In this document: positions 28,501 to 38,900 of the stretch, in pieces
How positions within the stretch are numbered: the first letter of the stretch is position 1
Layout of the letters: every line of letters starts with the position of its first letter
From: Clostridium_AI sp002297865
GTDB lineage: Bacteria; Bacillota; Clostridia; Lachnospirales; Lachnospiraceae
Direction: 5' to 3'
NCBI GenBank assembly: GCA_937903005.1
Contig: CALFNR010000067.1
Coordinates: forward strand, 9,443-73,442
DNA: 64,000 nt
The notes under the pieces: model-generated
Told to the model about the DNA's origin: nothing
Databases searched by the model: none
What the model saw: only the letters and a program-made list of their open reading frames with translations
Made by a program: the position numbers and the translations under genes

Positions 28501-31500
28501 TTAGAGATTCGAAGTACTGAGGAAGAATATCTGTGTGTTTTTGAATATTGTACGGATATTTTTGATGCAGGAACAATTGAGCTTTTGAAGCAGCATTTTG
28601 TCAATCTATTAGGAGAGATGATAGAAGGGGAAAGGAAACCAGTAAATCGAATTCGAATGGTATCCGATGAAGAGCAACAAAAAATTCTTTCCTATTCTCA
28701 GATGATGCATTTAGACAATAAGCCTGCAAATGCGGTGGAACAGTTTAGAAAAGAGGCTCAAACTTGTCAAGAACAGGTAGCTGTCATAGAAGATGATAGG
28801 AAACTAACCTATCAGGAATTGGAACAAAAGTCTGACAGACTGGCTGGATATTTACTAGCTCATCACATAGAGGAAGGGGAACGGGTTGGAATTTACGGTT
28901 CCCATTCCATTGAAATGATTGTAGGAATTCTTGCAGTCCTAAAATGTAAGGCGGCCTATGTACCGATAGATTCACAGCTTCCAGAAGAAAGAATCCAGTA
29001 CATATTAGAGGATAGTAAGGCTAGATTTCTATTGTCAGATGGAACAGGCAGTTATACATGGGAAGAAGGAACTGTACTGGACATATCTCAGACCATGACC
29101 CTGGATATTGAGACAGTGCCTATGGATACACAGGACATAAGCCAGAAGATCGCCTATATCATATATACATCAGGAAGTACAGGAAAGCCAAAAGGGGTTC
29201 AGATGACCCATCAAAACCTGATGACGTACATCAAAGCATTTAGGGAATATGTGATAGACAAGCAACCGTTTGTGATGACACAAATGGCATCTATCTCATT
29301 TGACGTTTCAATAGAAGAAATATTCGGAACCCTTCTTAATGGTGGGACTCTTATTCTCATAAAAAGAGAGCAGATGCTTGATTTAAAAGTATTCCAGCAA
29401 ATAGTAGAAGAACATCAAGTGGATTATGTCAGTGCATCACCAGCATTTGCAAGTGTACTCAACAAATGTGAGAATTCTTTGCCAATACGGACCATGATTG
29501 TTGGAGGAGAAAATGTATTACCTCATTATGTGGATCATTTATCCGATTCCATGCACATCATCAATTCATATGGTCCAACGGAAACCTGTGTTGGTGCAAC
29601 CTACTGTGTATTTGATAAAAATGTTCATAGTACAGATTTTCCAATTGGAAAGCCATTGCCAGGATACAATGTTTATATATTGAATGGGTACGATGCGGTA
29701 TGCGGATTTCAGACAATTGGTGAGATTTGTATCTCAGGAAAATGTGTATCAGAAGGCTATGTGGATTCAGCATTAAACGAAGGGCATTTTTGTATAGACA
29801 AATTAACTGGAGAGCGAATGTACCGAAGTGGAGACCTTGGGTACATGAATCTGGATGGACAGATAGAATTTGTAGCCAGAAAGGATAATCAGGTAAAAGT
29901 AAGAGGATATCGAATTGAGTGTGATGAAATTATACAAAATGCCATCGCATCAGGTCTGGTAGAAGATATGGTGGTAGAGGTATATGAAAATGAAGCAGGC
30001 GTAAAGCAATTATGTGCAGCATATACCAGTCCTGCCGATGTAGAAGAAAAATTGAGAGAGGTGTTGAGTAAAAAGCTACCAGCCTATATGGTTCCAGACA
30101 TCATGATTCGCCTCGATACCATACCGATTACCCAAAATGGAAAAACCGATAGTAACAAAATAAAAGAACTGATACAAAAAAAGGCACCAAAGAAGCTTAT
30201 AAAATATCCAGTAACGAAGCAGGAAAAGGAACTTGCAGCTATCTGGTCAAAGATTTTAAAGAAAGAGGATATTTCCATACAGGAAAATTTCTGGTCAGCT
30301 GGTGGCAATTCCATATTAGCATTGAGTATGATATCAGAAGCATTAAATGCAGGATTTCAGTTCACCATTAAGGATTTATTTGCTAACCTTACACTAGAGG
30401 AACTGGCAAGAAAGCAGCAAACAGAACATATACCGTCGGTTGGTCAGGTTGAGGAAGATAAGCCGCTAGAGGAAACGATTTCCGTAGCAGAACAAGTGAA
30501 GCTCTTCCGAGAAAAGTTTCCTAGAACTACAGTGGAAAGCAGAGAGGTAAGACCATCATTTGTGCAAATGTTTTACCTTGGATTGAATCCACAGTACATA
30601 AGTGATGTTGTTACAATAAAAGGAGATTACACTGGGGATCAGATAAGGAGTGCAGTAGAAATACTGATTAAAAATCAAGAACAGCTGCGATGTGGATATG
30701 AAATAAATAGCGCAGAAGATATTCGGTTAAAGGTATATCAGTACAAAGAGAATAGAATTTTTATTCCGTATCTGGATATCAGTTCTTATACAAAAGAGGA
30801 ACAGAATCACCATATCAAAGCAGTAAAACAAACCCTGAAGGTTTCAAGAATGGACGTAGATTTACCGTATTGTTTGTTTGTTGTGAAGATGGAACAAGAT
30901 GTATTTCATATCTATATTGATATTCAGCATGCATTTTATGATATGTTCTCTAATTTCGTAGTGAAGGAAGAGATTGTGAAAACGCTAAGTGGAAACAGTG
31001 CGTTTGGCGATGCCGAAAAATCAGAAGTAAAAATGGATAAGAATGACAGTAAGAATAAGGAAAACAATGTCCGAGAGCATTTTCAACTGGATAGATTTTT
31101 TAAGGCATCCAATACACTTCGCAAGTTAACAAAGATTTATCCTAAGGAGTATACGAGGCTAACGAAAGAATACAGTATAGAAGCAGGCATCAGTGAAAAG
31201 GAAATCATGTACAAAAGTTACGAGCTGGCACTAGATTATCTGTTTGATTTGTTTGAAACGGAAGAGCTTCCTACATGGTTCATTTTCCATGGAAGGAAGG
31301 AACAGGATTATCAGAAGATAGGAGCCTATCTTGATATGATCCCACTTTTGGTTGATAGAAAACAAAAAGAAGTTGCTCTGAAGCTATTAGAACAGAATCT
31401 AGAATATGTAAAACAGGAGCAGATCAACATAGCAGATACATTATTAGCAGAAGAAACAACAGAAAAACAAGATGTCAGTCAGTTAAGAAAAATGATGAAA

Positions 31501-31659
31501 GAACAGTTTATTGTAATGAATTATCAAGGAGAACAAGAAGCATCAGAACAAGAGCAACAGCGGATGCAGTCTTTAGACGTTCCCATTTATATGGCAGTAA
31601 TGAGATATAAGAAGGATAAGATATACATAACATACGTAATGCCAGTAAACCCAGAGTAG
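25576..31659 (+). CDS. NRPS, A-PCP-C-A-PCP-C*
   Basis: A 2027-residue NRPS that starts directly with an A domain (1-505), so it must take its upstream C domain from the preceding protein. A1 is unusual: the core that normally reads FDxSxxE is CHDPFLRD, giving pocket D-P-R-H-L-A-L-L-A-K. PCP1 (GANS, ~548) and a C domain (about 605-1030, HHIILDG) follow. A2 (about 1055-1525) has pocket D-V-E-S-I-G-S-V-G-K; the acidic Glu at the 239 position suggests a basic side chain, and Dap is the natural candidate given sbnA/sbnB. PCP2 has GGNS. The final ~390 residues resemble a C domain, but the HHxxxDG motif is degenerate (QHAFYDM). Substrate calls are inference from pocket residues read by eye. Confidence 0.9.
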   Translation: MYTLKKLLKDSFLQNKEKIAISTQAYQITYQTLEFRADAIGHKIERAGIKEQSCVACISHQVEHYIYVLMACVKYNLVFMPVSAKFPHDRCLEMLKESEASVIVCDSNLNDEVDGFIRELKTPVKRLDIEQAVIPADTPSAWKEAADTARSYIYFTSGSQGKPKGIVGQVKGIAQFITWEAETFATDISVRVAQVTPPCHDPFLRDVLLPLHTGGTICIPENDRMLLDSQELAKWMEKEKVTLLHCTPSMFQILSAVPVTKNSFPDLQVILLAGELLKPNCIKNWFSLFHDRMKFVNLYGPTETTLAKLFHIIKESDLERNVIPVGNTIPGARALVVSEGGRICRTGQMGEVWIRTPYRTLGYIAKEINADKFIQNPFNSKPGDIVYKTGDLGKWLENDEIELLGRIDRQVKLRGHRIELSEVEAALQEYEGVEQAAVIYLEERETLYGFVQSTNEGEDIEETEILSFIRSKLPDYMTPEVIKVLTSLPINMNAKLDYGKLKELANKDKREIIEPVTPLEKQLSEICKNIFSCSEVSMEDTLFRIGANSVNILRLVNEVNSQTNSQFTLFDIFENRNRTIRELADVIEKNREAGHSKVTITKAEPKEYYKAVPEQRRIFVLQNMDKESTNYNITRAIQVKGSITNQEIVEQAETFLQRYELFQITFQQLDNEIVQRVGNFRIKAERIYCKEKEVTACIHRFRRPFDLEQEPGIRLGLIETDKDNRILVVDVHHIILDGHSINRLIQKFCLFLSGVEGQKEKVTYLDYAVWVNENEGKKARNESLAYWKEKFRVVPEPVMPYCIKKRPSVFTYRGMKESMRISSKIKEGIVRLAKENNTTEFAILTTAFVLLLEKYTLQNDITIGTVTNGRVCDEIKDTLGMFVKTLPLRIQIDQENTLDQVITHVNEVLGEAYEHQAISFEELLEELGVERDMSRNPLFDYMIVMQEDREEETVINGTEWALYPYDDLSSKYDLTLEIRSTEEEYLCVFEYCTDIFDAGTIELLKQHFVNLLGEMIEGERKPVNRIRMVSDEEQQKILSYSQMMHLDNKPANAVEQFRKEAQTCQEQVAVIEDDRKLTYQELEQKSDRLAGYLLAHHIEEGERVGIYGSHSIEMIVGILAVLKCKAAYVPIDSQLPEERIQYILEDSKARFLLSDGTGSYTWEEGTVLDISQTMTLDIETVPMDTQDISQKIAYIIYTSGSTGKPKGVQMTHQNLMTYIKAFREYVIDKQPFVMTQMASISFDVSIEEIFGTLLNGGTLILIKREQMLDLKVFQQIVEEHQVDYVSASPAFASVLNKCENSLPIRTMIVGGENVLPHYVDHLSDSMHIINSYGPTETCVGATYCVFDKNVHSTDFPIGKPLPGYNVYILNGYDAVCGFQTIGEICISGKCVSEGYVDSALNEGHFCIDKLTGERMYRSGDLGYMNLDGQIEFVARKDNQVKVRGYRIECDEIIQNAIASGLVEDMVVEVYENEAGVKQLCAAYTSPADVEEKLREVLSKKLPAYMVPDIMIRLDTIPITQNGKTDSNKIKELIQKKAPKKLIKYPVTKQEKELAAIWSKILKKEDISIQENFWSAGGNSILALSMISEALNAGFQFTIKDLFANLTLEELARKQQTEHIPSVGQVEEDKPLEETISVAEQVKLFREKFPRTTVESREVRPSFVQMFYLGLNPQYISDVVTIKGDYTGDQIRSAVEILIKNQEQLRCGYEINSAEDIRLKVYQYKENRIFIPYLDISSYTKEEQNHHIKAVKQTLKVSRMDVDLPYCLFVVKMEQDVFHIYIDIQHAFYDMFSNFVVKEEIVKTLSGNSAFGDAEKSEVKMDKNDSKNKENNVREHFQLDRFFKASNTLRKLTKIYPKEYTRLTKEYSIEAGISEKEIMYKSYELALDYLFDLFETEELPTWFIFHGRKEQDYQKIGAYLDMIPLLVDRKQKEVALKLLEQNLEYVKQEQINIADTLLAEETTEKQDVSQLRKMMKEQFIVMNYQGEQEASEQEQQRMQSLDVPIYMAVMRYKKDKIYITYVMPVNPE

Positions 31660-31715
31660 TCTGATGATTAGAATAACAGAGCGTCACAAGTAGTTTGTGG
31701 CAGAATAGGAGGAGT

Positions 31716-32936
31716 ATGAATAGGTTTGGATTTAAAAATGTTCCGAAAGTAGTATGGGGAATATTCCTTGTTACTTTAGTTGTAAACTGTGGAAACTATA
31801 TGGCACAGTTTATGTCAATTTTCTTTACTAACAAGTTGGGGATTAAACCTAACTATTCGGGAATCTATGTGTCGTTGGCAGGAATGGCATTTCTTCCAGG
31901 CTCATTAGCAGGGGGAAAGTTAAGTGATGTATGGGGAAAGAAAAAGGTATTTCTTACCTTTCAAGGATTGGAAATTATTGTAACAATTCTTAATATGTTT
32001 ATTTTTTCGAAAACGGTGACCCCAATTTTATTCATACTCAATGCCTTATTTGTTGCAGCGACAATACCAGTTTATAATTCCACTATTTTTGAAGTTTCTG
32101 ATAATGATAATAAAAAGGATTGTCTGTCACTGTTCTTTGTGGGGACGAATATGGGAAATATGGTATCTAGCATTGTAGGTGCAGCATTTTTCTCGAAACA
32201 TTACCAGCTATTGTTTGGTGTTGAGGTAATTATGAAGATATTATCTCTTATCATTTTTGGTTTTTTAGTAAATTACGATGCCCCTCAGAAACCGCAACAG
32301 ATAGAAAAAAAAGAGGAAGCACAAAAGGAAAAGTCAGAAAGTTTATGGAGTGTTTTATTCAAATACCCAACACTGCTTTTATTCAGCTTATCCTGTTGCT
32401 TGTTTTCTATTATTCTTTCTCAGAACACTTATGCACTTCCAATTCATCTGGATGCAGTGTTCGGGGATTTGGGAACAAGATATTATGGTATCGTATTAGG
32501 GATTAATGCATTTGTAATTGTAATTGGGACAAGTGTAATTAATAATCTTACGAGAAAGTATTATAAACTGAATCTGCTCTTAATCGCTACCGCACTGGTC
32601 GGATGTGGCTTTGGACTGATTTATTTTGGGCAGTTCTTTGGAATTTATGTGATAACTACCTTGCTGTGGTCATGTTCCGACATCCTAAACACACCAAATT
32701 CAAGTGCTTATATTTCGGAGTTTGCGCCACCAGATATGCTAGGAAGATTCGCAGCATGGATAAAAATTGTAACAGGAGCAGGATATGCGATTGGACCGAT
32801 AGCAATTGGATTTATCATTGAACATAAGGGAAGCCGAATTGTATTTCCGATTCTATTTGCTATTGCTGTTATCAATTTTATCCTGTTATTGTTCATCAAG
32901 AATATGGAGAAGGCGGAAAACGGAAAAAACCGATGA
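31716..32936 (+). CDS. MFS transporter, probable product exporter
   Basis: A 406-residue major facilitator with about 12 hydrophobic segments. The loop-2 signature is visible as GGKLSDVWGKKK, and a charged central loop (KKEEAQKEKSE) separates the two six-helix halves. I chose ATG 31716, directly after AGGAGG; the frame extends slightly upstream without a better site. It sits between two NRPS genes, co-directional and with short spacers, so it is presumably co-transcribed. Drug-proton antiporters in this position usually export the product or give self-resistance. The substrate is inferred from context only. Confidence 0.88.
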   Translation: MNRFGFKNVPKVVWGIFLVTLVVNCGNYMAQFMSIFFTNKLGIKPNYSGIYVSLAGMAFLPGSLAGGKLSDVWGKKKVFLTFQGLEIIVTILNMFIFSKTVTPILFILNALFVAATIPVYNSTIFEVSDNDNKKDCLSLFFVGTNMGNMVSSIVGAAFFSKHYQLLFGVEVIMKILSLIIFGFLVNYDAPQKPQQIEKKEEAQKEKSESLWSVLFKYPTLLLFSLSCCLFSIILSQNTYALPIHLDAVFGDLGTRYYGIVLGINAFVIVIGTSVINNLTRKYYKLNLLLIATALVGCGFGLIYFGQFFGIYVITTLLWSCSDILNTPNSSAYISEFAPPDMLGRFAAWIKIVTGAGYAIGPIAIGFIIEHKGSRIVFPILFAIAVINFILLLFIKNMEKAENGKNR

Positions 32937-32955
32937 GAATGGGGATTGAATTCAT

Positions 32956-35900
32956 ATGGATGATTTGAAAAAATTTATATTAAGTGAAGTACAAAAAAAG
33001 AAAATGGATGTCCAGACGGGAATGGAGCTGTTAGGAAAACTTTCAGCAAAAGAAACAAAAAATAGTGAGATTGCTATAACAGGAATGGCAGTCAGGTTTC
33101 CAGAAGCATATACACCTGAAGAATTCTATAGCAATCTGTTAAATAAAATTGATTCCGTACGTGATTATCCAAAAGCAAGAAGAAAATTAACAGATCCATG
33201 GCTTCCAGATGAAGTTTGTGATACAGAGGAACCTTACCAAAGGCAAGCCTATATCGATCATATCAGTGAATTTGATGAGCATTTTTTTAAGTTGTCTATT
33301 GCAGAAGCAAAAGTAATGGAACCACTGCAGAGACTTTTTATGATGTGTGCATATGAAGCACTGGAAGATGCGAACTGTACAAACACAAAGCTTCAAGACT
33401 TAAAAGTTGGAATTTATGTAGGAAATGCAGAGTTAGGACAGCCAAGATATAAGGATTTGAGTGAAAAGCTAGATGGAACAGGATTTGTAGGTGGGGCAAA
33501 CAGCATGATGCCTGCAAGAATTGCCTATTATTTAGGCTTAAATGGTCCTGGGGTTTTAGTGGATTCTGCTTGTGCATCTGGATTGTTAGGAGCTACCATG
33601 GCCTGTGAGGCTCTTCGAACTGGAAAAATCGACTATGCAATTGTCTGTGGAGCGGCAATGAATCTAATTCCAGTTGTAACGGAGAAAATAACCATTATGG
33701 AGTCACCTGACACGATAGTATCTCCATTTGATGAGAATGCCAATGGAACTGTGTGGGGAGAAGGAATCGGTGTTGTTATCCTAAAAAGAGCAGAACAGGC
33801 ATATCAGGAAAAAGACCATGTGTATGCTGTGATTTGTGGTGATGGTACTAATAATAACGGAAATTCAGCCTCTATTACGGCTGTCGATGTCAAGGCACAG
33901 AAAACTCTGATAAGCAGTGTATGGAAGAAATTCCATATTAACCCTGAACATATCAAATATGTGGAGGCACAAGGAACAGGTACTTTAGTTGGTGATTCGA
34001 TTGAAGTAAAAAGTCTCACGCAGGCATTTGCAGAATATACGGACAAAAAGCAGATCTGTGGATTGGGTACAAGTAAATGTAACATTGGTCATACAATTGG
34101 TGCATCAGGTATTGCAGCTCTCATCAAGGCAGCGCTGTCACTGGAAGCAGGAAAAGTTCCGCCAATGCAGAGATTTCACAATCCAAACCATTATATCAAT
34201 TTCGTGAACAGTCCAATTTATATTACAGATGAGCCAATTGAATTGGACGAAAATAATCCAGAACAGATGATTGCCATAAATAACTTCGGCTTTAATGGAA
34301 CGAATGTACATATTGTATTAAAAAGAGCAAAGCAACAGAAAGAAGAAGTAGTAGAAAAGGAAGAGGCCTATCCATTATTTCTGTCAGCCAAAACAGAAGA
34401 AACACTAATGAAAATGTTGATTCAGTATCAGCAGTATCTTCGTGAGACAGAATCTACACTTGAAAATATCTGTTATACTGCATGGTGTGGGCGTGAACAT
34501 TTTGAAAAGCGTCTGGCTGTAATCGCAAAAAGCAAGAAAGAAATGGTTGTTAAACTGAATGCATTAAAAGAATGTATAAAGGATGAAACGGGTAAAACAG
34601 AATTCCCAGAGGGCTGTTTTTATCTAAATAAGGTTTCTGATTCTGATAGATTAAATGTAGAAGAGGCATTGTTGTATGTTCAGGGAAAGACAGTAGAACC
34701 ACAAGTATTCAGCAAGAAGAATCTTTCTAAGGTACAGCTCCCAGTCTATCCTTTTGAGTTGAAAGACAGGTGGATTGATAAACCATTGCTGGAAACAATT
34801 AATCCAGTTACAGGGCGTTTGATGCTGGCAACAGAAGAACAGGACATTTATCAGATTAAACTGGATAAAAGAAGCTGGAGACTTGATACAAATGCTGTTC
34901 CAGGACAGACTGTAATTTCACCAGATGTATATATGGAGATTTTTTATCAGTATGCCTTACTGTATGAAAGAGGAAGTCGTGTTTGTATCAGGAAGATTGA
35001 GATTCCTGAAAATGGAAATCTTGCAGAGGTGGAAGAAATCTGTGCCGTTGTGAAAAAGGAAGAAAAACAGATCACCATCACTTTGCAGGTTGAGAAAAAA
35101 GAAAAGGATATGTTGTTAGCCACAGCGAACATACAGTTTGTTGAAACTGAGAACAGGAAAAGCCTAAAACTAGCTGTAAAAGCTGAATTGGAAGAAAAGA
35201 CTGTAGCAAGGGAAATAGGTAGAAGAGACTGTATCCGTAAGATCAATATGGATGAAAAGCAAGCTGTTTTTCATGTAGAATTACCATTTCCATATAGAAA
35301 AGATGAAAAGAAACATGCATTACATCCCGCACTATTAGAACGTGCCATGACCATTCATTATGTAGAAACGACTGGAAAACAAGGTATCGTAAAGTCGTGT
35401 AAAGAAGCAGTGATAAACCGCCCGTTACCATTAAGTTTTGATGCCATAATTCATTTAGCAGAAGAGGATGCAGTTTATAATCTGGAGTTAAGTGATGGAG
35501 AAGGAGTAATTGCCAAGTTTTACGGAGTGTGTGTGAAAGAAGCAGGCTTAAGCCATTCGGAAGAAGAGACAGAAGACTATATGTCTGTTGAGCAGCTTAA
35601 GGGTTACAGTGAAAATGGATATACGAGTACACAATTACTGCTTGCTAAGATCTGGTGTGAGCAGCTTGGGATGAAAGCGGTAGATTTGGACCAAAAATTC
35701 TTTGAAATAGGCGGTAATTCCGTAATTGCCATTGCAGTTATGAATCAGCTTTCTAAGGCGGGAATACAAGGAGTAACCATTCGTACTATTTTCAACTATC
35801 AGACCATACGGGAATTATCAGAATATCTAGATAAGTTTGAAGGAGAAGAAATGGGACTGGTTCGTGTAGAGAGTCAGGAATCCTATCCGCTATCTTCTGA

Positions 35901-38900
35901 ACAAAAGGGTATTTTGTCGTATTGCATGTTAAATCCAGAATCTAGAGCATACAATCTGACAGCAGTGTTTGCGATGACAGGAAATATACAGATTACGCAT
36001 ATCAAAGAAGCATTTGAGACGATTTATCAACATAACGAATCGTTTCGAACACAATATATCATAGATGAAGCTGGGATGAAACAGATTATACAGGAAAAGC
36101 CTTATGATGGATGGGTTGTGGAACAGTGTGGCCATCAGTTAACAGAAGATGAACTTGGACAGATTATCTACGAATTCAATGAGCCATATTCATTAGAAGA
36201 TGGAGAGTTGCTTCGTACAAAATATGTAATGGAGGATGAAGAACATGGATATCTTCTAGTGGGATCTCATCATATTGCAGCAGATGGAGTTTCTATGGGA
36301 GTACTGTTTGAAGATTTTATTACGTTATATTCAGGCGGAATTGTTCCAGATAGAAGCCGTAGATATGTAGATTATGCTATTTTCTCATCCAAGACAGACA
36401 CAAATGAATATCAAAAGAAAAAGGCTTACTGGATAGAAAAATTCAGCGATGGAATTCCAAATCTTACACTGCCATATGATTATGACAACGTGGAGGAAAG
36501 AACAGATAAAGGAGCTGTATTTACGTATGAGATAGGAATTGAACAGGTGAATAGTCTGAAGGAACGGGCAAGAGAATTAAGCGTAACAGCAAGTTCCTAT
36601 CTGTTATCCGCATACAGCATGATGTTAATAAAATATACGGGACAGAAAGATATTGTCATAGGAATGCCATTTACAGGAAGACAATACAAAGAGTTAGAAG
36701 ATGTAATTGGTATGTTTGTCAATACACTTCCAGTCAGGATAAAAGCGGATAAAGAAATGAAGATTACCGACTTCATCCGTAACATGAGTCAGGAAAGTGC
36801 TGCTTACATGGAACATTCGGGATATCATTTTGAAGAACTGGCAAAGGACTTAGGAGAAGAAGGAACATCACAAAATCCTTTATATCAGGTTATGTTTACA
36901 TTCCAGAATACTCGTTCCAAAGTGGAAATCACAGACGTTGTATCGCCTAAGATGGAGTTCTCTGTGGATGGTATGGATGTTAAGAGTGTCAATTATGATA
37001 GAGGAATTGCAAGAGCAGATATTATGCTTGAAATTGTAGAACGAGACAGTACTTATGTATGTTATTTTGAGTATAGTACAGATTTATTCAAAGAGAAGAC
37101 AATCAGGCGAATGGCACAGAGCATGGATAAGATTCTGAGTCAGATGCTTTCACAGCCACACATGTATATGAAAGACCTAGATGTGATAGGAGAGGAAGAA
37201 CGCCAGCGGATTCTATATCAATTCTGCGGTCCAAAGGTTGCAATTCCAAAAGGGTATGGAGTGATACCAGCGATCATGTCTATGGTGGAAAAGTATCCAG
37301 AGAAGACGGCGGTAGCAACGAATGGGAAAAGGTGCAGTTATAAAGAGCTTAATGAACGGTCACAAAAAGCAATGCAGATGTATGGCAGATATGGAGTAAG
37401 GGTGGAAGAACCTGTTGTCATGATGCTAGAGCGCTCAATAGAACTGATATCCTGCATTATGGGAGCATGGAGAATAGGGGCTTCCTACATTCCAGTTGGA
37501 ATTGATTACCCAGTAGAGCGAATTAAAACAGTGGTGGAAACATCGGGTGCAAGATATATTGTAACGCAGAAACAATATATTTCCAAAGAGATGAAAGAGA
37601 CATTTGGAGAGAGATTACTGTATATTGAGGAAGAACAGGAAAAGGAAGAAAATGCGTTAGAAACGATAGCAGAACAAAGCTATCAAGGGGAAAGACTTGC
37701 ATATACCATTTTTACATCAGGATCTACAGGAAAACCAAAGGGCGCAATGGTTGAGCACGCAGGTATGACAAATCATATTACAGCAAAGGTAAATGACTTA
37801 AATATGTCAAATGATACCGTCATAGTCTTCAATGCATCGTCTTGTTTTGATATATCGGTCTGGCAGATGTTTGCGGCATTGACTGTTGGTGGAACGGTGA
37901 TTATATTCTCTGAGGAAGACAATCAGAATACAGACGTTTTCTTACATAAAATTGTAGAAGAAGAGGTAACTGTGCTAGAAGTTGTACCAGCTTATCTGAG
38001 ACTGATTCTAGAAGCTGCAGAAGTGAAGAAGCTAAAACTGGATAAGCTTAAGTATCTGCTCGTAACAGGAGATGTGGTGAGTGTAGGACTAGTAAACCGT
38101 TGGCTAGATACATTCCCTCAGATCCCAATTGTTAATGCATATGGTCCAACGGAGGCTTCAGATGATATTACCCATTGTATTCTGTCTGAAAAGCTGGAAA
38201 CGTTAAGTGTACCAATCGGTAAGACACTGCAAAATCTATATATTTACGTCGTAGATGATGAAAATAAGCTTTGTCCTATCGGTGTAAGAGGTGAAATACT
38301 GGTTTCTGGAATTGGAGTGGGAAGAGGCTATATGAATCTTCCGGAGCAGACGAAGAAAGTGTTTGGAAATGATTTCTTTATTCCAGAACGAGGAAGACTG
38401 TATCGAAGTGGTGATAATGGCTACTGGTTAGAAGACGGAACCTTAATGATTGTGGGAAGAAAGGATTATCAGGTCAAACTGCATGGTTTTAGAATTGAAC
38501 TTAATGAGATTACTTCTGTGATAGAATCTTTGGAGGAAGTGAAAGAAGCAGTTACTGTAGTAGTAGAGCAGGATGGCAATAAATACTTATGCAGTTACTA
38601 CTCCAGTGAACATGAGATAAAGGAAAAGATAGAAGACTGGGTGTCCAAAAAACTTCCATATTATATGATACCGTCAGTTTTTGTACATATGGAAGAACTT
38701 CCTCATAATGACAATGGAAAAGTAGATAGGAAAAAACTGAAGAAACCAAAGATTGAGATAGCTGAGAAAGAATTTAAACAGGCAGAAACAGAGAAAGAAA
38801 TCAGTTTAGAACAAGTATTAAAAAAGATATTTTCATTACAGAAAATCAACATGAATGATAGCTTCTTTGAACTTGGTGGAGATTCCATTCTTGCCATTCA

